From the NCBI GenBank assembly GCA_905233965.1, contig CAJOFG010000049.1:1-11785 (forward strand): a DNA stretch of 11,785 nt, read 5' to 3'. The notes below the pieces were generated by a model that searched no databases, had not been told where the DNA came from, and worked only from the letters and a program-made list of their open reading frames with translations. This document shows, piece by piece, positions 6,532 through 11,785 of the stretch (positions are counted from its first letter, which is position 1; each line of letters opens with the position of its first letter). The translations under genes and the position numbers were made by a program. The DNA comes from an uncultured Selenomonadaceae bacterium (lineage in GTDB: Bacteria; Bacillota; Negativicutes; Selenomonadales; Selenomonadaceae).

Positions 6532-7281
6532 TTAAATTTTGTCGGTAACTTCGTTTCGATCTGCAAGCAGGTTCATCGACTTGATAACTTCCGGGCGAAA
6601 ACTCAAATCAATTTCCGCAGTCAAAACTTCTTCGCCCGTCCCGGACTCCGCGACCGTTTCGCCGAGCGGGTTTATAATTTCGGATTTCCCGGAGCTGTTT
6701 GCAAAGACGACAAAAATTTGATTTTCAATCGCTCTTGCCTTCGTCAGAATTTGTCGAGGAAAAAGCCGGCGCAAACTCCACGCGGCGGGGACGAATAAAA
6801 TTTCGATTCCGTTCAACGCGAGCCGGCGAATAAATTCCGGGAAACGCAAATCGTAACAAATTGCCAAGCCGCATTTCACGCCGTCAATTTCCGTCGTGAC
6901 AATTTTTTTTCCCGGCGAAAAAACTTTTTCCTCTCCGGCAAACCCGAACAAATGAGTTTTATCGTAATCCGAAATAATTTTTCCGGTCCGGTCTGAAACG
7001 ACGCAACGGTTAAAAATTTTTCCGTCGTCCTCCGCAATGACCGAGCCGGCGATGATGTTGAGGTTAAATTTTTTCGCGGCGTTTGAAATAAATTCCGAAG
7101 TTTTTTCTGCGTTTCTGTCCGCGAATTTTTCCGGCGGCACGGGATAGTAGCCGGACGACCACAGCTCCGGCAAAATCGCAACATCGGAATTTCCGGCGCA
7201 TTCAATCAATCTTGCCGCAGTCTCAAAATTTTTTTCAATCTCACCGAGTTCCGATTTGAATTGTATGACGGATATTTTCAA
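6532..7281 (-). CDS. Carbon-nitrogen hydrolase (nitrilase superfamily amidase, Nit2/YafV-like)
   Basis: Cytoplasmic amidase of 249 residues, near the usual 255-280 of the omega-amidase branch. The Glu-Lys-Cys triad is visible: Glu39 in ILPELWSSGY, Lys108 in DYDKTHLF and Cys142 in AICYDLRFPE; the additional active-site Glu is at 117 or 118 (GFAGEEKVF). VPAAWS (165-170) and KARAIENQ (181-188) are further family signatures. YafV/Nit2 enzymes deaminate 2-oxoglutaramate and 2-oxosuccinamate, the by-products of glutamine or asparagine transamination, including in methionine salvage. That specificity is an inference from resemblance. The start is TTG 7279-7281 with GGAGGGG upstream. The gene follows the LysR gene by 34 bases on the same strand and is probably co-transcribed with it. 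No terminator is evident after it. Confidence 0.9.
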   Translation of the reverse strand: MKISVIQFKSELGEIEKNFETAARLIECAGNSDVAILPELWSSGYYPVPPEKFADRNAEKTSEFISNAAKKFNLNIIAGSVIAEDDGKIFNRCVVSDRTGKIISDYDKTHLFGFAGEEKVFSPGKKIVTTEIDGVKCGLAICYDLRFPEFIRRLALNGIEILFVPAAWSLRRLFPRQILTKARAIENQIFVVFANSSGKSEIINPLGETVAESGTGEEVLTAEIDLSFRPEVIKSMNLLADRNEVTDKI

Positions 7282-7315
7282 AATGTTCCCCTCCGTTGTT
7301 CGACAAAAAATTTTT

Positions 7316-8203
7316 TTAAACCGGAAATTCCGGATTGTCGATGTAAAAATTTTGCAAAATCCGAATGAAGTCCGAAACGAAATTCCTTTTGTCGCCGGAA
7401 TGAGTGCAGAGGACGCAAGAAATTTTTTCCCGGCAGTCGAACGGAATCCACGAAAATTCTTTGCTTCCGTCGTTCAAAAAACCCGGTGCAAGACAAATTC
7501 CTTTGTGCGCGGCAATGTTCGTTAAAGTCGTTTCGTAATCGTTGCTGTTGAAGTGCGGCAAATTTAATTTTTGAATCACCCGTTGCTGAACGGCGCGAAG
7601 TTCCGGCTGAGAACCGCCGCCGACCATCAAAGTCCGTCCCGCCAAATCCTCCGTGAAAATTTTTTTCCGTCCGGCAAGTACGTCTGTCGTTTCCGTTATC
7701 AAATAAATTTTGCTGTCAAAAAGCTTGTGAATCTTAACGTCCGGAATCCGTTTCATGTCTTCTTCGCGGGCGAAAACAATATCCTGTTCGCCGTGCAAAA
7801 ATTTTTCGCAACTGCCGAGCGGAATAAATTCCGGAGTGACGGAAATTTTTTCGTGCGTCCTCTCAAATTTTTCTATCGCTTGCGGCAAAAAATGTATCGC
7901 CGAGCGTATCGGCAAACCGATTGAAATATTTTCGTCGTAACGGCTGCTTAAATTTTGTCCCTGCTCAATCGCGAATTTCATTTCTTGCCGAATATTTCTG
8001 AGGGCGTTGCAAAATTGCCGACCTGCCGGAGTAAGCGTCGCACCTTTCCCGGAGCGAATGAAAATTTGAAAGCCGACTTCCTCCTCCAAAGTTTTGACGT
8101 GGTAAGTAATCGTCGGCTGAGTCAAAAATAAATTTTCGGCGGCGCGATTGAAATTCAGCGATTGCGACAACTCCAAAACGCAATCAATTTGTTTTCCGTT
8201 CAT
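7316..8203 (-). CDS. LysR-family transcriptional regulator
   Basis: DNA-binding regulator of 295 residues, standard for the family. The N-terminal winged helix-turn-helix spans about 1-60, with LNFNRAAENLFLTQPTITYH (16-35) as the helix-turn-helix and TLTPAGRQF (56-64) following. The effector-binding domain covers about 91-290, with a typical start ISIGLPIRSAIHFLPQAIEKF. Cysteines at 8, 65, 132, 237, 257, 263 and 266 are numerous, so redox sensing is possible but not shown. ATG 8201-8203 is chosen because GGGAG lies 6 bases upstream, the helix-turn-helix sits at the usual distance, and the upstream extension to 8269 crosses the promoter region. Divergent from the SDR-AKR-flavodoxin operon, which it most likely controls; the nitrilase gene lies downstream. 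Confidence 0.93.
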   Translation of the reverse strand: MNGKQIDCVLELSQSLNFNRAAENLFLTQPTITYHVKTLEEEVGFQIFIRSGKGATLTPAGRQFCNALRNIRQEMKFAIEQGQNLSSRYDENISIGLPIRSAIHFLPQAIEKFERTHEKISVTPEFIPLGSCEKFLHGEQDIVFAREEDMKRIPDVKIHKLFDSKIYLITETTDVLAGRKKIFTEDLAGRTLMVGGGSQPELRAVQQRVIQKLNLPHFNSNDYETTLTNIAAHKGICLAPGFLNDGSKEFSWIPFDCREKISCVLCTHSGDKRNFVSDFIRILQNFYIDNPEFPV

Positions 8204-8227
8204 AAAAATCTCCCGGCAATAAAAATT

Positions 8228-8244
8228 TTCTATCACGGATAGAA
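8228..8244. promoter_or_regulatory. Perfect palindrome, likely LysR-type operator
   Basis: TTCTATC (8228-8234) and GATAGAA (8238-8244) are exact inverted copies around ACG, and contain the T-N11-A form typical of LysR sites. The right arm overlaps the -10 of the LysR promoter, which suits autorepression. The centre is about 64 bases before the predicted SDR transcription start, the classic position of a LysR recognition site. Confidence 0.65.
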
Positions 8245-8269
8245 TAATACAATTAGACTTTTCTTTCAA
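8241..8269 (-). promoter_or_regulatory. Promoter of the LysR gene
   Basis: On the minus strand, TTGAAA (8264-8269) and TATTCT (8241-8246) are spaced by exactly 17 bases. Transcription would start near 8234, inside the palindrome, about 31 bases before the LysR start codon. Confidence 0.5.
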
Positions 8270-8287
8270 TCGAATTTAAAATTAAAT

Positions 8288-8293
8288 TATAAG
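8288..8293 (+). promoter_or_regulatory. Probable -10 of the SDR-AKR-flavodoxin operon
   Basis: TATAAG at 8288-8293 has only a poor -35 (TTCAAT, 8265-8270, 17 bases away), as expected for an activator-dependent promoter. The very A+T-rich surroundings offer other possible -10 boxes (for example TTAAAA at 8276-8281 with TTAGAC at 8253-8258), so the exact site is uncertain. Confidence 0.4.
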
Positions 8294-8325
8294 ATAAAAA
8301 TTTTTTTTTCGGGAGGTCGAATCAA

Positions 8326-9159
8326 ATGAAAGATGTTGCGGTTTTAATCGGTTCGGGAAGTATCGGACAGGCGATAATTCGCAGAGTCGGCGCGGGTAAA
8401 CACGTCGTACTCGGCGATTTGAAAAAAGATGCGGCGGACAAAGCGGCGGAAATTTTGGAAAATGCCGGCTTTGAAACTTCGACGATTGCGGTTGATATTT
8501 CTTCCCGCGAATCAATTTTGAATTTGATTGAGCACGCAAAAAAATTCGGCGCGATAAAAAATTTGGTGAACGCCGCCGGAGTTTCTCCCTCCCAAGCTCC
8601 TGTTTCCGCAATTTTGAAAGTCGATTTGTACGGTACGGCCGTTTTGCTTGAAGAGTTCGGAAAAATTATTTCGGACGGCGGCTCCGGCGTTGTAATTTCA
8701 TCTCAATCCGGTCACCGGCTCGGCGCACTTCCCGAAGAACAAAATACCGCGTTGGCAACTTCGCCGACCGAAGAAATTTTGAATTTGCAATTTTTGAAAG
8801 ATATTACCGACACTTTGAAAGCTTATCAATATTCCAAGCGTTGCAATGTTTTGCGCGTGATGTATGAGGCGACACGTTGGGGGAAACGCGGCGCGACGAT
8901 TAATTCAATCAGTCCGGGAATTATAATCACTCCGCTTGCCGCCGACGAACTCAGAGGACCTCGCGGCGAAGGTTATCGAAATATGCTTAAAGCAAGTCCG
9001 GCAGGACGCGCCGGCACTCCGGACGAAGTCGGCGATCTTGCGGAATTTTTGATGTCGAGTCGCGGAAAATTTATCAGCGGCGCAGACTTTTTGATTGACG
9101 GCGGAACGACCGCATCATATTGGTACGGAGATTTGCAATATTTGAAAAAGACACATTGA
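8326..9159 (+). CDS. SDR-family NAD(P)-dependent oxidoreductase
   Basis: Classical short-chain dehydrogenase/reductase, 277 residues, cytoplasmic. The nucleotide site is GSGSIGQAI (9-17), a variant of TGxxxGxG; Asp31 after the second strand (VLGDLKK) suggests preference for NAD(H). NAAG is at 82-85, the catalytic Ser is in ISSQSGHR (Ser126 or Ser128), and the YxxxK pair is Tyr167-Lys171 in YQYSKRCN. SPGIIITPL (196-204) and SGADFLIDGG (251-260) are the usual C-terminal signatures. The tetrad Asn position appears to be Asp100 (KVDLYGT). An insertion of about 30 residues (roughly 131-163) between the Ser and Tyr motifs is larger than in most classical members. ATG 8326 has GGAGGT 8 bases upstream. 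It is first in an operon, 51 bases ahead of the aldo/keto reductase. The substrate is unknown. Confidence 0.93.
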   Translation: MKDVAVLIGSGSIGQAIIRRVGAGKHVVLGDLKKDAADKAAEILENAGFETSTIAVDISSRESILNLIEHAKKFGAIKNLVNAAGVSPSQAPVSAILKVDLYGTAVLLEEFGKIISDGGSGVVISSQSGHRLGALPEEQNTALATSPTEEILNLQFLKDITDTLKAYQYSKRCNVLRVMYEATRWGKRGATINSISPGIIITPLAADELRGPRGEGYRNMLKASPAGRAGTPDEVGDLAEFLMSSRGKFISGADFLIDGGTTASYWYGDLQYLKKTH

Positions 9160-9210
9160 AAAAATTTTTTCGGAAAGATTACGGCAATTTTTTGTAAGGA
9201 GCGATTTTTA

Positions 9211-10203
9211 ATGCAGTATGTAAAATTCGGCAACACGGGTATGGACGTTTCGCGAATTTGTTTGGGCATGATGAGTTTCGGCAAGCCCGGCAAAGAGAAC
9301 GGAGTTTTTCCTTGGGCGAAAACTTACGACGAAGGTAAAGAGATGTTCAAAAAAGCCGTCGAACTCGGAATAAATTATTTCGACACGGCGAACGTTTATC
9401 AAATGGGTTCGAGCGAAGAAATTACCGGACGTTTCATCAAAGACTTCGGACTTGATCGCGATGAAATTGTCGTCGCGACGAAAGTCAATTTTGAAATGCG
9501 TCCGGGTCGTCCGAACGGCGGCGGCACTTCCCGGAAAAATGTCATGGCGGAAATTGACCACAGCTTGAAACGGCTCGGCATGGATTATGTCGATTTGTAT
9601 CAAATTCACCGGCTCGACGCAAATACACCTCCGGAAGAAACTATGGAAGCGTTGCACGACGTTGTTAAAGCCGGCAAGGCGCGTTATATCGGAGCGTCCA
9701 CAATTTTTGCGTGGCAACTCGAACGACTTCAGAACATTGCCGAAAAACATAATTGGACAAAATTTGTTTCGTTGCAACCCCAATACAATCTGATTTACCG
9801 CGAAGAGGAACGCGAAATTATGCCGCTCTGCACGGACAGAAAAATGGCTGTCGTTCCTTGGAGTCCTCTCGCCGGCGGTCGTTGCGCGCACCCGTGGGGA
9901 ACGAAAACGGCAAGAAATTCTGTTGATGAAGTTTCGCCGATGGTCTGGGACAAAACAAACGACGTTGATAAAATTGTTGTCGATAATCTCGAAAAAATTT
10001 CCAACGAACTCGGTTACAGCATGGCTCAAACTTCGTTGGCTTGGATGCTCTCCAAACCGTACATCACCGCGCCGATTGTCGGCACGACTTCCGTAAAACA
10101 CATTGAGGAAGCGGTTTCCGCAATCGACATCAAACTTGATGAAGAAGTTATCAAAAAATTGGAAGCTCCCTACGTCCCGCACATTAAAACCGGCGCATTT
10201 TGA
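9211..10203 (+). CDS. Aldo/keto reductase, YajO-like
   Basis: NADPH-dependent carbonyl reductase with a TIM-barrel fold; 330 residues, close to the 324 of E. coli YajO, which it resembles along its length (start MQYVKFGNTGMDVSRICLGM, then LQPQYNLIYREEER and PWSPLAGGR). The complete catalytic tetrad is visible: Asp58 and Tyr63 in YFDTANVY, Lys91 in VATKVNF and His133 in YQIHRLD. The C-terminal phosphate-binding part is present (PIVGTTSVKHIEEA). ATG 9211 has AAGGAG nine bases upstream. It lies between the SDR gene (51-base gap) and the flavodoxin gene (14-base gap), so the three are almost certainly one transcript. Members of this subgroup reduce various aldehydes and sugars' carbonyls; the physiological substrate here cannot be read. 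Family very sure. Confidence 0.95.
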   Translation: MQYVKFGNTGMDVSRICLGMMSFGKPGKENGVFPWAKTYDEGKEMFKKAVELGINYFDTANVYQMGSSEEITGRFIKDFGLDRDEIVVATKVNFEMRPGRPNGGGTSRKNVMAEIDHSLKRLGMDYVDLYQIHRLDANTPPEETMEALHDVVKAGKARYIGASTIFAWQLERLQNIAEKHNWTKFVSLQPQYNLIYREEEREIMPLCTDRKMAVVPWSPLAGGRCAHPWGTKTARNSVDEVSPMVWDKTNDVDKIVVDNLEKISNELGYSMAQTSLAWMLSKPYITAPIVGTTSVKHIEEAVSAIDIKLDEEVIKKLEAPYVPHIKTGAF

Positions 10204-10217
10204 TTGGAGAAATTTTT

Positions 10218-10736
10218 ATGGCAAAAATTTTAATCGCGTATTATTCGCGCAAAGGGCAAAATTACGTAAGCGGTGCAATAAAAAATTTGTCGAAGGGCAA
10301 CACCGAAATCGTCGCGGAATTTATTCAAAAATCTGTCGGCGGCGATTTGTTTGAAATCGACACGGTGAAAAATTATCCGGAGGACTACACCGAATGTACC
10401 GAAGTCGCGAAAGTCGAAATTCAACAAAAGGCGCGTCCCGAACTGAAAAAATATTTGGACGGCATCGACGAATACGACACAATTTTTTTGGGTTACCCTA
10501 TTTGGTGGAGCGTACCCCCGATGGCGGTTGCAACTTTTTTGGAGCATTACGACTTCGCAGGGAAAAAAATTATTCCGTTCGCAACTCACGAAGGCAGCGG
10601 TATGGGCGGCAGTGTAAATTGGCTTAAAAAAATTTGTTCGTCGGCAAAAATCGAAAGCGGATTCGCAATTCGCGGAGCGTCGGCAAAAAATTCAGAGTCG
10701 GAAGTTTCCGCTCAAGCAAAGAAATTTATCCGGTAA
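10218..10736 (+). CDS. Flavodoxin (Flavodoxin_4-like)
   Basis: FMN-binding low-potential electron carrier, 172 residues, cytoplasmic. The N-terminal phosphate loop region is ILIAYYSRKGQNY (4-16), followed by a short insertion before KGNTEIVAEFI (26-36). IFLGYPIWWSVPPMAVATFL (about 89-108) is the typical FMN isoalloxazine loop, with Trp-Trp beside the flavin, and FATHEGSGMGGS (121-132) is the third FMN loop. The ATG at 10218 is preferred over the in-frame ATT at 10200 because GGAG lies 8 bases upstream and the family begins at MAKIL. Third gene of the SDR-AKR-flavodoxin operon. Proteins of this subgroup are often encoded next to aldo/keto reductases; whether it supplies electrons to a partner or acts as an NAD(P)H:quinone-type reductase is not known. 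Confidence 0.92.
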   Translation: MAKILIAYYSRKGQNYVSGAIKNLSKGNTEIVAEFIQKSVGGDLFEIDTVKNYPEDYTECTEVAKVEIQQKARPELKKYLDGIDEYDTIFLGYPIWWSVPPMAVATFLEHYDFAGKKIIPFATHEGSGMGGSVNWLKKICSSAKIESGFAIRGASAKNSESEVSAQAKKFIR

Positions 10737-10751
10737 AAAAAATTTTACCGG
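10730..10751. repeat. Perfect hairpin overlapping the flavodoxin stop
   Basis: CCGGTAAAA (10730-10738) pairs perfectly with TTTTACCGG (10743-10751) around AAAA. The TAA stop codon lies inside the left arm. No T run follows on the plus strand, so it may protect the transcript end or act together with the next hairpin rather than terminate by itself. Confidence 0.5.
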
Positions 10752-10752
10752 G

Positions 10753-10810
10753 CAAAAAAATAACCCGGACACTTCGCCGAATTTTTGACGAAACGTCCGG
10801 GCTTTTTATT
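10753..10810. terminator. Two-way terminator between flavodoxin and 6-phospho-beta-glucosidase
   Basis: CCCGGAC (10764-10770) pairs with GTCCGGG (10795-10801), with inner TTCG/CGAA pairing (10773-10776 with 10789-10792). On the plus strand it is followed by CTTTTTATTTT; on the minus strand by TTATTTTTTT. It therefore serves both convergent genes. Confidence 0.8.
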
Positions 10811-10826
10811 TTATCCGGAAATTTTT

Positions 10827-11785
<959 letters not shown>

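Noticed and set aside
8204..8269. Upstream extension of the LysR protein to 8269
   Set aside because: It would run through the palindrome and -35/-10 boxes; the ATG at 8203 has a good ribosome site and the helix-turn-helix at the usual distance.
9208..10182. A 324-codon minus-strand frame over the aldo/keto reductase
   Set aside because: The plus strand holds a full-length reductase with an intact tetrad; the antisense product is Phe/Arg-rich shadow sequence.

Overview
The window looks like ordinary chromosome from an anaerobic, Firmicutes-type bacterium. The evidence is strong AGGAGG-like ribosome binding sites 5-9 nt from starts, TTG and GTG starts alongside ATG, a lipoprotein signal, and gene content of iron-dependent alcohol dehydrogenase, flavodoxin, aldo/keto reductase and 6-phospho-beta-glucosidase. 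The sequence is rich in the string AAATTT and its neighbours (codons AAA, ATT, TTT, GAA). From memory this resembles some Negativicutes (Selenomonadales); that placement is inference and untested. I see no tRNA, rRNA, CRISPR array, insertion sequence, integrase or phage gene, and no stretch over 300 bases without a gene.

Layout, left to right. (1) 1-982, minus: phosphopentomutase deoB, cut by the window edge and broken by a 2-base duplication. It is divergent from (2) 1100-2287, plus: a YqhD/BDH-type iron alcohol dehydrogenase; both have recognisable promoters in the shared 117-base gap. (3) 2481-4481, minus: recJ exonuclease, converging on the dehydrogenase with two facing terminators between them. 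(4) 4495-5305, minus: an amino-acid-type solute-binding lipoprotein whose two half-domains lie in permuted order and which carries a frameshifting internal deletion. (5) 5458-5688, minus: an unrecognised 76-residue protein between two terminators. (6) 5818-6420, minus: two small unrecognised reading frames in the same frame, separated by one TGA. (7) 6532-8203, minus: a nitrilase-family amidase downstream of a LysR regulator. (8) 8326-10736, plus: a three-gene run of SDR oxidoreductase, aldo/keto reductase and flavodoxin, divergent from the LysR gene across a 122-base gap with a perfect 7-3-7 palindrome. (9) 10827-11785, minus: the C-terminal two thirds of a GH1 6-phospho-beta-glucosidase, facing the flavodoxin across a two-way terminator.

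The most coherent functional unit is the LysR regulator with its divergent SDR-AKR-flavodoxin operon. It looks like a carbonyl-reduction or redox module, with the palindrome at the position expected for a LysR recognition site. I did not find a convincing wholly new system. The items most worth checking are the permuted binding protein, the palindrome-controlled redox operon, and the unusual density of broken reading frames (two frameshifts and one in-frame TGA in under 12 kb), which could reflect gene decay or sequence error.
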